In this document: positions 1 through 8,172 of the stretch, in pieces
How positions within the stretch are numbered: the stretch's first letter is position 1
Layout of the letters: every line of letters starts with the position of its first letter
Assembly: GCF_014202475.1 (NCBI RefSeq)
Contig: NZ_JACHGV010000003.1
Span: forward strand, 528,454 to 592,453
DNA length: 64,000 nt
Source of the DNA: Streptomyces paradoxus
Lineage (GTDB): Bacteria > Actinomycetota > Actinomycetes > Streptomycetales > Streptomycetaceae
Direction of reading: 5' to 3'
Made by a program: the position numbers and the translations under genes
The notes under the pieces: model-generated
The model's input: only the letters and a program-made list of their open reading frames with translations
What the model was told of the DNA's origin: nothing
The model's database searches: none

Positions 1-171
1 CTCTTCCGCCTCGCCGACGCCGCCCAGTACCGAGCCAAGGCCGAGCGGGCGAGCAGGCCGGTCGTGGCAGGGCGGGCCGGGCCCGACGACCCCGTCGTAC
101 GGCTGGCGGACGAGCCGTCCCAGGAGGCCGACGGCGAGCGCCGGCGGTTCCGGGGCCGGCACGCGCCCTGA
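1..171 (+). CDS. C-terminal end of a GGDEF (diguanylate cyclase-type) protein, partial
   Basis: Frame 1 is open from the window edge to a TGA at 169-171 and gives 56 residues. The first part, ADAAQYRAKAERASR, fits the last helix of a GGDEF domain (usual form ADxAMYxAKxxGR), so this is probably the end of a c-di-GMP-synthesising or GGDEF-derived protein. It is followed by a polar Arg/Asp/Glu-rich tail with no recognisable motif. The catalytic GGDEF loop lies outside the window, so activity cannot be judged. hutH follows on the same strand after 88 bp. Confidence 0.6.
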   Translation, partial: LFRLADAAQYRAKAERASRPVVAGRAGPDDPVVRLADEPSQEADGERRRFRGRHAP

Positions 172-259
172 CCCAGGCCCGGGGTGTGACGTATTCGGTA
201 AGGGGTGAACGCCGCCCCCAGTGGTGACATCATCGAATTCACTGCGTACGCTCCTGAAT

Positions 260-1804
260 ATGGATATGCACACTGTGGTGGTGGGGACGTCCGGGGTGAC
301 CGCGTCCGACGTGCTCGCCGTGGCGCGCGGCGGCGCCCGCGTCGAGCTCTCCGAGGAGGCCGTGGCCGCCCTCGCCGCGGCCCGCGAGATCGTGGACGCG
401 CTGGCGGCCAAGCCGGATCCCGTGTACGGCGTGAGCACCGGCTTCGGGGCGCTGGCGACCCGGCACATCAGCCCCGAGCTGCGCGCCCAGCTCCAGCGCA
501 ACATCGTCCGCTCGCACGCCGCCGGGATGGGCCCGGCCGTCGAGCGGGAAGTCGTGCGCGCCCTGATGTTCCTGCGGCTGAAGACCGTCTGCTCCGGGCA
601 CACCGGCGTCCGCCCCGAGGTCGCGCAGACCATGGCCGACCTCCTCAACGCCGGGATCACCCCGGTCGTGCACGAGTACGGCTCCCTCGGCTGCTCCGGC
701 GACCTCGCGCCGCTGTCCCACTGCGCGCTGGCGCTCATGGGCGAGGGCGACGCCGAAGGCCCCGACGGTGTCGTACGCCCGGCCGCCGAACTCCTCGCCG
801 CGCACGGCATCCAGCCGGTCGAACTGCGCGAGAAGGAGGGCCTCGCCCTCCTCAACGGCACCGACGGCATGCTCGGCATGCTGGTGATGGCCCTGGCCGA
901 CCTGGACACCCTCTACCGGTCCGCCGACGTCACCGCCGCCCTGTCCCTGGAGGCCCTGCTCGGCACCGACAAGGTCCTCGCCCCCGAACTGCACGCCATC
1001 CGGCCGCACCCGGGCCAGGCCGCCAGTGCCGCCAACATGCTGGCCGTGCTGAAGGGCTCCGGCCTGACCGGCCATCACCAGGACGACGCACCGCGCGTCC
1101 AGGACGCCTACTCGGTGCGCTGCGCCCCGCAGGTCGCCGGCGCCGGGCGGGACACCATGACCCACGCCCGGCTGGTCGCCGACCGTGAGCTGGCGTCCGC
1201 GGTGGACAACCCGGTCGTGCTGCCCGACGGACGGGTGGAGTCCAACGGCAACTTCCACGGGGCGCCGGTCGCCTACGTCCTGGACTTCCTCGCCATCGCC
1301 GCCGCCGACCTCGGATCCATCGCCGAGCGGCGCACCGACCGGCTGCTCGACAAGAACCGCAGCCACGGCCTGCCGCCGTTCCTCGCCGACGACGCCGGTG
1401 TGGACTCGGGCCTGATGATCGCTCAGTACACGCAGGCAGCGCTGGTGAGCGAGCTGAAGCGGCTCGCCGTACCGGCGTCCGCCGACTCGATCCCGTCCTC
1501 CGCCATGCAGGAGGACCACGTCTCGATGGGCTGGTCGGCGGCGCGCAAGCTGCGCACGGCCGTCGACAACCTCACCCGTGTGATCGCCATCGAGCTCTAC
1601 GCCGCCACGCGCGCGGTGGAGTTGCGCGAGGGGCTGACCCCGGCGCCCGCGTCGCGGGCGGTCATCGACGCCGTACGGGAGGCGGGAGTCCAGGGGGCCG
1701 GGCCGGACCGGTTCCTCGCGCCCGACCTCGCCGCGGCGGACGCGTTCGTGCGCGACGGGCGGCTCCTGGCGGCGGTCGAGAAGGTCACCGGGCCGCTCCA
1801 GTAG
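260..1804 (+). CDS. hutH: Histidine ammonia-lyase (histidase)
   Basis: This enzyme removes ammonia from L-histidine to give urocanate, the first step of histidine catabolism, in the cytoplasm. The 514-aa product has the full family length. The MIO electrophile is formed autocatalytically from Cys145-Ser146-Gly147 in GSLGCSGDLAPLSH; most bacterial histidases have Ala-Ser-Gly there, whereas actinomycete ones are known with Cys-Ser-Gly. The active-site segments around QDAYSVRCAPQV and SNGNFHGAP are intact. I chose the ATG at 260 (MDMHTVVVG); an in-frame GTG at 221 and an ATG at 266 are alternatives. No convincing Shine-Dalgarno sequence precedes 260, so the start is less certain than the identity. 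No other hut gene is nearby, as is usual for scattered Streptomyces hut genes. Confidence 0.95.
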   Translation: MDMHTVVVGTSGVTASDVLAVARGGARVELSEEAVAALAAAREIVDALAAKPDPVYGVSTGFGALATRHISPELRAQLQRNIVRSHAAGMGPAVEREVVRALMFLRLKTVCSGHTGVRPEVAQTMADLLNAGITPVVHEYGSLGCSGDLAPLSHCALALMGEGDAEGPDGVVRPAAELLAAHGIQPVELREKEGLALLNGTDGMLGMLVMALADLDTLYRSADVTAALSLEALLGTDKVLAPELHAIRPHPGQAASAANMLAVLKGSGLTGHHQDDAPRVQDAYSVRCAPQVAGAGRDTMTHARLVADRELASAVDNPVVLPDGRVESNGNFHGAPVAYVLDFLAIAAADLGSIAERRTDRLLDKNRSHGLPPFLADDAGVDSGLMIAQYTQAALVSELKRLAVPASADSIPSSAMQEDHVSMGWSAARKLRTAVDNLTRVIAIELYAATRAVELREGLTPAPASRAVIDAVREAGVQGAGPDRFLAPDLAAADAFVRDGRLLAAVEKVTGPLQ

Positions 1805-1831
1805 GGCCGGAGGGGCCCTGTCGTCAGGGTG

Positions 1832-1863
1832 GGCGGGGTCCTGCCGGCCGGCGGGACCCCGCC
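1832..1863. terminator. Bidirectional hairpin between convergent genes
   Basis: A 10-bp GC stem (GGCGGGGTCC at 1832-1841 pairs with 1854-1863) around a 12-nt loop lies between the hutH stop and the stop of the convergent LAxTG gene. It probably terminates both transcripts. There is no clear T-run, as is common in Streptomyces. Confidence 0.6.
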
Positions 1864-1873
1864 TCAACCGCTG

Positions 1874-2188
1874 TCAGAAACCGAGACGTTCCCGGCGCAC
1901 CGAGTACACGACGAACCCGGCGCCCAGCGTGAGGCAGAAGGTCCCGCCGATCACGTACGGCGTGCTGTCGAAGCTGCCGGTGTCGGCGAGGCGGGTGCCC
2001 GTGACGGAGGCGTCCGCGGTCGTGGCGGCGATCCGCGCCTGCTCTGTGACCTGCGGCGACGGACTGGCTGAGACCGCGTCTCTCACCGGGGAGTTCGACG
2101 TCGCGTTCGCGGACGGAACGAACCACAGGGCGCCCAGCAGGGACGCCGCGGCGGTGGCGGTCAGCAACGGTCGGCGAGCGGATGACAC
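1874..2188 (-). CDS. Small secreted protein with LAxTG sortase signal
   Basis: This 104-aa protein starts with GTG at 2188, preceded by AAGGGG about 10 nt upstream. It has a cationic N-terminus and hydrophobic signal segment (residues 8-25) with likely cleavage after SANA. A short Ser/Thr/Ala-rich mature part of about 35 residues follows. It ends with LADTG (67-71), a hydrophobic segment (about 78-96) and a basic tail RRERLGF. That is the cell-wall sorting architecture, and LAxTG is the pentapeptide recognised by class E sortases of Streptomyces, which also anchor long chaplins. It is therefore inferred to be covalently attached to peptidoglycan. No chaplin domain is visible, and the mature part is too short for an obvious enzyme. 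No sortase gene is in the window. Confidence 0.7.
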   Translation of the reverse strand: MSSARRPLLTATAAASLLGALWFVPSANATSNSPVRDAVSASPSPQVTEQARIAATTADASVTGTRLADTGSFDSTPYVIGGTFCLTLGAGFVVYSVRRERLGF

Positions 2189-2297
2189 GGAATATCGATC
2201 CCCTTGTGGCGCTGGCGAATTGGCCGTGTGGGGCGATGTTAGTGAAAGTCGCGGGTCACGGGAAAGTCACGGGAGGACCTGGACGTACGCTCGCGCC

Positions 2298-2627
2298 ATG
2301 AGCACTCCAGAGACATCACGTTTTGTACGGCTTCGGGTGGAAGTCGTTCTCGAGGTCGACGACGCGGACGCGGTCACCAAGTCCGCGCTGCGCCGGATCG
2401 CCGACGACGCGGAGATGCCGGCGGCGGAGCGGGCCCACGCCGAGAGCGCCGTGACGGAAGACACCGCGGAGGCCCTCGCCTACCTCGTGGACCCGTTCGA
2501 CCTGGTCAGCCAGGTGCCGGGGGTGGAACTCCAGCAGGCCTCCTGGAGCAGCGAGCGGGTCGACTACGACCCCGATTCGCCCGACTGGGACCTCGACGAG
2601 GATGATGGCGACGACAGCGACGGCTGA
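2298..2627 (+). CDS. Conserved hypothetical acidic protein
   Basis: This 109-aa cytoplasmic protein uses the ATG at 2298. Upstream in-frame codons are ignored because they run through the promoter region of the divergent LAxTG gene. The N-terminal half is a regular alternating segment (RFVRLRVEVVLEVDDADAVT) followed by a helix; the C-terminus is very acidic, mostly Asp. There is no signal peptide and no motif I can tie to a function. A strong terminator follows immediately, so the gene appears to be monocistronic. Confidence 0.75.
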   Translation: MSTPETSRFVRLRVEVVLEVDDADAVTKSALRRIADDAEMPAAERAHAESAVTEDTAEALAYLVDPFDLVSQVPGVELQQASWSSERVDYDPDSPDWDLDEDDGDDSDG

Positions 2628-2644
2628 ACGTCCGGGAAATTCGT

Positions 2645-2674
2645 GACCCCGGGCGGCAACCGCCGCCCGGGGTC
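2645..2674 (+). terminator. Intrinsic terminator, 13-bp stem
   Basis: GACCCCGGGCGGC (2645-2657) pairs perfectly with 2662-2674 around the loop AACC and is followed by TTCG. It lies 18 bp after the stop of the preceding gene. Confidence 0.8.
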
Positions 2675-2762
2675 TTCGCGTCTCAAACGGCGCACCGACC
2701 ACACCCGTATCGCCCGCACCGTCCGTCACGGACGTGGTGATCCCCACACCTGCGTGACATGG

Positions 2763-2789
2763 GGAACCCGACGAACCGGTCGTAGCGTT
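2763..2789 (+). promoter_or_regulatory. Candidate sigma-E-type (ECF) promoter of the L,D-transpeptidase gene
   Basis: GGAAC (2763-2767) is separated by 19 nt from GTT (2787-2789), matching the cell-envelope-stress promoter pattern of Streptomyces sigma-E (GGAAC near -35, GTT or GTC near -10). It would give a leader of about 90 nt. A cell-wall crosslinking enzyme is a typical target of this regulon; the assignment is by pattern only. Confidence 0.5.
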
Positions 2790-2890
2790 GAAAGTTCGGG
2801 ACGAGGACTCACGAGTGGCGGCGGGGGCACTCAGTCGTGACGGGGACACTCGGGGTTCTGGGGAAATCGGCAACGATGGAGAAGCGTGTG

Positions 2891-4141
2891 ATGACGGTCA
2901 GTAAGCGGCGCAAGGGCCTGACGGTCGCGTCCGCACTGCTCGGCGGGGTCCTGATGCTCTCGGCGTGTTCCGGAGGCGACGACAGTGCCTCCGGGGGCGA
3001 CGGCGGCGACAGCTCCCAGTCGAAGGTCGACGAGGCAGCGGCGAAGAAGACCTCCGAGGCCCAGATCAAGATCACACCCGATGACGGCTCCGACAACGCC
3101 TCCATCAACAACTCCGCCGCCGTGACCGTGAGCAAGGGCACGCTCACCGACGTGAAGATGACGACGTCGGAGGGCACGGAGGTCAGCGGCCAGATATCCG
3201 CCGACAAGACCAGCTGGAAGCCGACCGCCCAGCTGGAGCGGTCCACGACCTACAAGCTGTCGGCCGAGGCGAAGGACTCCGACGGACGCGTCGCCCACGA
3301 GAACGCCTCGTTCACGACGGTCTCCCCGGCCAACAGCTTCATCGGCAACTTCACCCCGGACGACGGCACCACCGTGGGCGTCGGCATGCCGGTCTCGATC
3401 AACTTCGACAAGGCGATCACCAACAAGGCCGCCGTCCAGAAGGGCATCAAGGTCAGCACGACCGGCGGCCAGGAGGTCGCCTGCCACTGGTTCAACGCGA
3501 ACCGCATGGACTGCCGGCCCGAGGACTACTGGAAGGAAGGCTCCACCGTCACGCTGAAGCTCGCGCTGGACGGTGTCGAGGGAGCCAAGGGCGTCTTCGG
3601 CGTCCAGCAGAAGACGGTCACCTTCAAGGTCGGCCGCAACCAGGTCTCGTACGTCGACGCGAAGACCAAGCAGATGAAGATCACGCAGGACGGCAAGGTC
3701 GTCCGCACGATCCCGATCTCCGCCGGCTCGCCCGAGAACAAGACCTACGAGGGCATCATGGTGATGTCCGAGAAGTTCAAGGAGACGCGCATGAACGGCG
3801 CGACCGTGGGCTTCACGGACGACGACGGCAAGGGCGAGTACGACATCAAGGACGTGCCGCACGCCATCCGCCTCTCCAGCTCCGGCACGTTCATCCACGG
3901 CAACTACTGGGGCGCGAAGTCCATCTTCGGCAGCGTGAACACCAGCCACGGCTGCGTCGGCCTGCAGGACGCCAAGGGCGCCAACAACCCGAACACCCCG
4001 GGTGCGTGGTTCTTCAAGAACTCGATGCTCGGTGACGTGGTGGTCGTCGAGAACACCGGCGACAAGACCATCGCGCCGGACAACGGCCTCAACGGCTGGA
4101 ACATGAGCTGGGCCGACTGGAAGGCCGGTTCGGCGGTCTGA
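2891..4141 (+). CDS. L,D-transpeptidase lipoprotein (Ig-like domains plus YkuD)
   Basis: This enzyme makes 3-3 crosslinks between meso- or LL-diaminopimelate residues of peptidoglycan, outside the membrane. The 416-aa product starts at ATG 2891 with GGAGAAG upstream; an in-frame ATG at 2876 is the alternative. A lipobox LSAC places the lipidated Cys at residue 26. A low-complexity Asp/Ser/Gly linker follows, then two bacterial Ig-like domains (roughly 50-250). The C-terminal YkuD catalytic domain carries HGNYWGAKSIFG and SHGCVGL, which holds the nucleophilic Cys and its partner His. This is the LdtMt2-like architecture of actinobacteria. A sigma-E-like promoter precedes the gene and a strong terminator follows, so it is probably a single-gene envelope-stress unit. 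Confidence 0.93.
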   Translation: MTVSKRRKGLTVASALLGGVLMLSACSGGDDSASGGDGGDSSQSKVDEAAAKKTSEAQIKITPDDGSDNASINNSAAVTVSKGTLTDVKMTTSEGTEVSGQISADKTSWKPTAQLERSTTYKLSAEAKDSDGRVAHENASFTTVSPANSFIGNFTPDDGTTVGVGMPVSINFDKAITNKAAVQKGIKVSTTGGQEVACHWFNANRMDCRPEDYWKEGSTVTLKLALDGVEGAKGVFGVQQKTVTFKVGRNQVSYVDAKTKQMKITQDGKVVRTIPISAGSPENKTYEGIMVMSEKFKETRMNGATVGFTDDDGKGEYDIKDVPHAIRLSSSGTFIHGNYWGAKSIFGSVNTSHGCVGLQDAKGANNPNTPGAWFFKNSMLGDVVVVENTGDKTIAPDNGLNGWNMSWADWKAGSAV

Positions 4142-4197
4142 CGGTTCGTCGGCCGCATAGACGAAGTGGCTGCACTGACGAAGCGGCCGCACTGACG

Positions 4198-4241
4198 AAA
4201 GGCCGCCGCCCACCCCTCCGCGGGGGTGGGCGGCGGCCTTT
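4198..4241 (+). terminator. Strong intrinsic terminator, 19-bp stem
   Basis: AAAGGCCGCCGCCCACCCC (4198-4216) pairs with 4223-4241 around a 6-nt loop, ending in TTT. It terminates the L,D-transpeptidase transcript. The 40 bp before it contain two diverged copies of a 17-bp unit starting TGACGAAG. Confidence 0.9.
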
Positions 4242-4251
4242 CGTCTCGCGA

Positions 4252-4580
4252 CGCGAACGGGCCGCCGAGGCACTGGAGTCGGCTGGCCTCGGCGAGCGCC
4301 GCGCGCATCTGCGCGGCGAGATGTCCGGCGGTCAGCAGCAACGCGTGGCCATCTCCCGGGCCCTCGTGAAACAGCCGAAGGTGCTCCTCGCCGACGAACC
4401 CACGGCAAATCTCGACGAATCGATGCGCGACGAGATCATGGACGTACTCGAAAGCATGGGGGAGGAACTCGGCCTCACCTTCGTCATGGTCACCCACGAC
4501 TCGGCCATCGCCATGAAGGCCCGCGTCTGGTGACGGTCCGGAAGGGCCGGATCACCGTCAAGGAGAACACGCGTGCGTAA
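4252..4580 (+). pseudogene. Decayed ABC transporter ATP-binding gene (C-terminal half only)
   Basis: The frame beginning near 4252 reads RERAAEALESAGLGERRAHL, then the ABC signature MSGGQQQRVAISRALV, the Walker B/D-loop LLADEPTANLD and the H-loop MVTHD. This is typical of the MacB/LolD class of exporter ATPases. The N-terminal half with Walker A is absent; the sequence upstream is the terminator of the L,D-transpeptidase gene. The frame stops at 4533 after KARVW, but the +1 frame continues as RLVTVRKGRITVKENTRA to a TAA at 4578-4580, exactly the expected C-terminal continuation. So there is a 5' deletion and at least one frameshift. No permease gene follows. A short ATG-started product from 4321 is possible but would be inactive. 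Confidence 0.8.
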
Positions 4581-4730
4581 CCCCGCGGCCCTGTAACGGA
4601 GTTCCGACGGCTGTGTAACAGTCGGCCGACGGATTTCTTACCTCCTTCTCATCTATTGAGCACCTGATCACCCCTCGGCATACTGCCTATTCCGGGGGGT
4701 GTACGGGCATGCGTACGAGACCACCCCCGG

Positions 4731-4755
4731 CCGGGTGAACGGGGAATTCACCCGG
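4731..4755. promoter_or_regulatory. 9-bp inverted repeat in the subtilase leader
   Basis: CCGGGTGAA (4731-4739) and TTCACCCGG (4747-4755) are perfect inverted repeats separated by 7 nt, ending 10 nt before the ribosome binding site. It could be an operator or an RNA hairpin controlling translation; the sequence does not distinguish these. Confidence 0.4.
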
Positions 4756-4775
4756 TTCTTCTGCAAGGGGGAAAC

Positions 4776-7700
4776 TTGCGCAGACAAGTGAAAAGGGCGT
4801 GCGCGGCCACGGTCGCCACTGCGGCGGCCGTGGCCCTGGCGGCGGGTATGACCAGCCCGGCGTCGGCCAACGGCGAGCAGGCGACAGCGGCCGCCAAGCC
4901 GGCGTCCCTGACCGCCAAGCACCGCGTCACACTGATCACCGGTGACCGCGTCGTCCTGGACGCCAAGGGCCGTGTCATCGGCCTGGAGCACGCCAAGGGC
5001 CGTGAGAACGTACCCGTCCAGGTCCGCAAGGTCGACGGCCACACCCTCGTCATCCCGGCCGACGCGGCCCGCCTGGTCGCCACCGGCAAGCTCGACCAGC
5101 GGCTCTTCGACGTCACCGAGCTCAACAAGTCCACGACCCGGAAGGCCCAGAAGAAGGGCCTGAAGGTCATCGTCGGCTACCAGGGCAGTGCCGCGGCCAC
5201 CAAGGCCGACGTCCGCGAGGCCGGCACCCTGCGCCACACGCTGAAGTCCGTGAACGCGGACGCGGTGCAGACGCCGCAGAAGGACACCCCCGAACTCTGG
5301 GACGCGGTCACCAACGGCGAGAAGACCGCCTCCGGTATCGCGCACGTCTGGCTCGACGGCGTCCGCAAGGCCAGCCTCGACAAGTCCGTCCCGCAGATCG
5401 GCACCCCCAAGGCGTGGGCGGCCGGCTACGACGGCAAGGGCACGAAGATCGCCGTCCTGGACACCGGTGTGGACGCCACCCACGACGACCTCAAGGGTCA
5501 GGTGGCAGGCGCCAAGAACTTCACCACCTCGCCCGACGCCACCGACAAGGTCGGCCACGGCACGCACGTCGCCTCCATCGCGGCCGGCACCGGCAAGAAG
5601 TCCGGCGGCAAGTACAAGGGTGTCGCACCCGGCGCGAAGATCCTCAACGGCAAGGTCCTCGACGACGGCGGATTCGGCAGTGACTCCGAGATCCTCGCCG
5701 GCATGGAGTGGGCCGTCGCCGAGGGCGCCGACGTCATCAACATGAGCCTGGGCGGCGGCGACACGCCCGCGATCGACCCGCTGGAAGCGGCGGTGAACAA
5801 GCTGTCCGACGAGAAGGGCGTCCTGTTCGCCATCGCGGCCGGCAACGAGGGCGACTTCGGCGAGCAGACCATCGGCTCCCCGGGCAGCGCCGCCGCGGCC
5901 CTGACCGTCGGCGCGGTCGACGACAAGGACAAGCTCGCCGACTTCTCCAGCCGCGGCCCCGGCATGGACGGCGCCCTCAAGCCCGACGTGACCGCGCCCG
6001 GCGTGGACATCACCGCGGCCTCCGCCCCGGGCAACCAGATAGCCCAGGAGGTCGGCGAGAAGCCGGCCGGCTACATGACGATCTCCGGTACGTCGATGGC
6101 GACCCCGCACGTGGCGGGCGCGGCGGCGATCCTCAAGCAGCAGCACCCGGAGTGGAAGTACGCCGAGCTGAAGGGTGCCCTCACCGGCTCCACCAAGGGC
6201 GGCAAGTACACCCCGTTCCAGCAGGGCTCGGGCCGGATCCAGGTCGACAAGGCCATCAAGCAGACCGTGATCGCCGAGCCGGCCTCGGTGAGCTTCGGTG
6301 TGCAGCAGTGGCCGCACACCGACGACAAGCCGGTCACCAAGGAGCTGACGTACCGCAACCTCGGTACGAAGGACGTCACGCTGAAGCTGGCGTCGACGGC
6401 CACCAACCCGAAGGGCCAGGCCGCCCCGGCCGGCTTCTTCAAGCTCGGCGCCACCTCGGTGACGGTCCCGGCCGGCGGCAAGGCCTCCGTGCCGTTCACC
6501 GTCAACACCAAGCTGGGCGGCACGGTCGACGGCGCGTACTCGGCGTACGTGACGGCGACGGGCGACGGCCAGACGGTCCGCACGGCGGCGGCGGTGCAGC
6601 GCGAGGTCGAGTCGTACGACGTGACGCTGAAGTTCCTCGACCGCGACGGCAAGGCGGCGAAGAACTACAGCGCCGACCTGACCGGCATCGCGGGCCTGGG
6701 CAAGGGCAAGGGGGCCATGCCGTACGACGCGGACGGCACGGTCACCGCGCGTGTGCCCAAGGGCACCTACGTCCTGAACACGAACATCTTCGTGGGCGAC
6801 GACCCGGAGAAGTTCGAGGGCGTCGACTGGCTGGCCCAGCCCAAGCTGAACGTCACCAAGAACACGACGGTCACGCTGGACGCCCGCAAGGCCAAGCCGG
6901 TGGACATCACCGTCCCGGCCACGGGCGTCAAGTCGGAGTTCGCCTCGGCCCACTACACGGTGGAGGCCGGTGACGGCAGCTACGGCTTCGGCTGGTGGCT
7001 GGACACCTTCGCCGACATCCGCACCGCCCACGTCGGCTCGCAGATCACCGACGGTTCGGTGACCCAGCAGTGGGACGGCCACTGGTCCAAGGGCGGCAAG
7101 GAGGAGTACAACGTCATCGCCGGCGGCCCGGTCAAGCAGCTCGCCACCGGTTTCACCAAGCACTACAAGGCGGGCGAGCTCGCCACGGTGAAGGCGGGGC
7201 TCGGCGCCTCGGCGAGCGGCAAGAAGGGCTCCGTCAACGCGGTGGGCTGGATGCCGTGGAGCTCCAGCGCCTCCTCGATCGGCATCCTGCAGACCCTGCC
7301 CGGCACCCGCACCCTGCACCTGTCCGCGCAGGGCGGTGTGAAGTGGCAGCTCGAGTTCGCCCAGTCCGGCGGTGTGGACGCGGACGGGTTCCCGGTCGAC
7401 GAGGCCGCCTACGCGATGGGCACGCACAAGTTCGCGGCCGGCAAGAGCTACTCGAAGACCGTCAACACGGCAGTCTTCGGACCGCGCCTGACGACCGACT
7501 TCGGTGTCTTCCGTGAGGGCAACGAGATCTACGGTTCCCTGCCGCTGTTCGCCGACGGCAAGGGCAACGTGGGCTACTCGAAGTTCTCCGCGGTCGACAC
7601 GACCCTGTACCGCAACGGCGCCAAGGTCGGCAGCAACGACGACCCGCTGTTCGGCGACAAGCAGTTCAAGGTCCCGGCCGGTGACGCGGCGTACAAGCTG

Positions 7701-8102
7701 ACGACGTCGGTCAAGCGCAGCGTCAAGGTCGCGGCGGCCTCCACCCGGGTCGACGCCAGCTGGACGTTCCGCTCGAAGAAGACCAGCGACATCACCAAGC
7801 TGCCCGTCTCCACGGCCCGCTTCCACGCGGCCACCGGTCTGGACAGCAAGGCCCCGGCCGACAGGACCGTCAAGATCCCGGTCACCGTCGAGGGCGCGGC
7901 CAAGGGCAGCAACCTGAAGTCGCTGTCGGTGTACGCCTCGTACGACTACGGCAAGACCTGGAAGAAGCTCACCGTCAAGGACGGCAAGGTGAGCGTCAAG
8001 AACCCGGCGAAGGGGAAGGGCATCTCCTTCCACGCCAAGATCGCCGACAAGAAGGGCAACAAGTCGACGATCTCGATCTACAACGCGTACTACGGCAAGT
8101 AA
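4776..8102 (+). CDS. Secreted subtilisin-family (S8) serine protease, 1108 aa
   Basis: This extracellular endopeptidase uses a TTG start at 4776 with AGGGGGA just upstream. The Sec signal peptide covers about residues 1-32 (cleavage near ASA-NG). An N-terminal propeptide-like region (about 40-200) precedes the S8 domain. The catalytic triad is visible: Asp229 in AVLDTGVD, His261 in GHGTHVAS and Ser440 in SGTSMATPHVAG; AIAAGNEGD carries the oxyanion Asn. The remaining 600 or so residues are beta-rich, with Ig-like or fibronectin-like segments and Lys-rich C-terminal repeats, as in large Streptomyces subtilases. It follows a decayed ABC ATPase and is followed by a strong terminator, so it is monocistronic. 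The natural substrate cannot be told. Confidence 0.93.
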   Translation: MRRQVKRACAATVATAAAVALAAGMTSPASANGEQATAAAKPASLTAKHRVTLITGDRVVLDAKGRVIGLEHAKGRENVPVQVRKVDGHTLVIPADAARLVATGKLDQRLFDVTELNKSTTRKAQKKGLKVIVGYQGSAAATKADVREAGTLRHTLKSVNADAVQTPQKDTPELWDAVTNGEKTASGIAHVWLDGVRKASLDKSVPQIGTPKAWAAGYDGKGTKIAVLDTGVDATHDDLKGQVAGAKNFTTSPDATDKVGHGTHVASIAAGTGKKSGGKYKGVAPGAKILNGKVLDDGGFGSDSEILAGMEWAVAEGADVINMSLGGGDTPAIDPLEAAVNKLSDEKGVLFAIAAGNEGDFGEQTIGSPGSAAAALTVGAVDDKDKLADFSSRGPGMDGALKPDVTAPGVDITAASAPGNQIAQEVGEKPAGYMTISGTSMATPHVAGAAAILKQQHPEWKYAELKGALTGSTKGGKYTPFQQGSGRIQVDKAIKQTVIAEPASVSFGVQQWPHTDDKPVTKELTYRNLGTKDVTLKLASTATNPKGQAAPAGFFKLGATSVTVPAGGKASVPFTVNTKLGGTVDGAYSAYVTATGDGQTVRTAAAVQREVESYDVTLKFLDRDGKAAKNYSADLTGIAGLGKGKGAMPYDADGTVTARVPKGTYVLNTNIFVGDDPEKFEGVDWLAQPKLNVTKNTTVTLDARKAKPVDITVPATGVKSEFASAHYTVEAGDGSYGFGWWLDTFADIRTAHVGSQITDGSVTQQWDGHWSKGGKEEYNVIAGGPVKQLATGFTKHYKAGELATVKAGLGASASGKKGSVNAVGWMPWSSSASSIGILQTLPGTRTLHLSAQGGVKWQLEFAQSGGVDADGFPVDEAAYAMGTHKFAAGKSYSKTVNTAVFGPRLTTDFGVFREGNEIYGSLPLFADGKGNVGYSKFSAVDTTLYRNGAKVGSNDDPLFGDKQFKVPAGDAAYKLTTSVKRSVKVAAASTRVDASWTFRSKKTSDITKLPVSTARFHAATGLDSKAPADRTVKIPVTVEGAAKGSNLKSLSVYASYDYGKTWKKLTVKDGKVSVKNPAKGKGISFHAKIADKKGNKSTISIYNAYYGK

Positions 8103-8124
8103 GCGGTAGCACAAGCGCGTTGAC

Positions 8125-8155
8125 GACCCGCCGGGAGCCCTGCTCCCGGCGGGTC
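8125..8155 (+). terminator. Intrinsic terminator, 13-bp stem
   Basis: GACCCGCCGGGAG (8125-8137) pairs perfectly with 8143-8155 around a 5-nt loop, 22 bp after the subtilase stop and just before the next gene start. Confidence 0.8.
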
Positions 8156-8172
8156 TGCCGTATGGTCCTCGC

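Noticed and set aside
2837..2890. Upstream in-frame starts of the L,D-transpeptidase (2837, 2876)
   Set aside because: They would place extra residues before a normal lipoprotein signal, and only 2891 has a well-placed GGAGAAG site.
4161..4200. Short direct repeats TGACGAAG... before the L,D-transpeptidase terminator
   Set aside because: Only two diverged 17-bp copies; they are too weak for a separate feature and are mentioned with the terminator.
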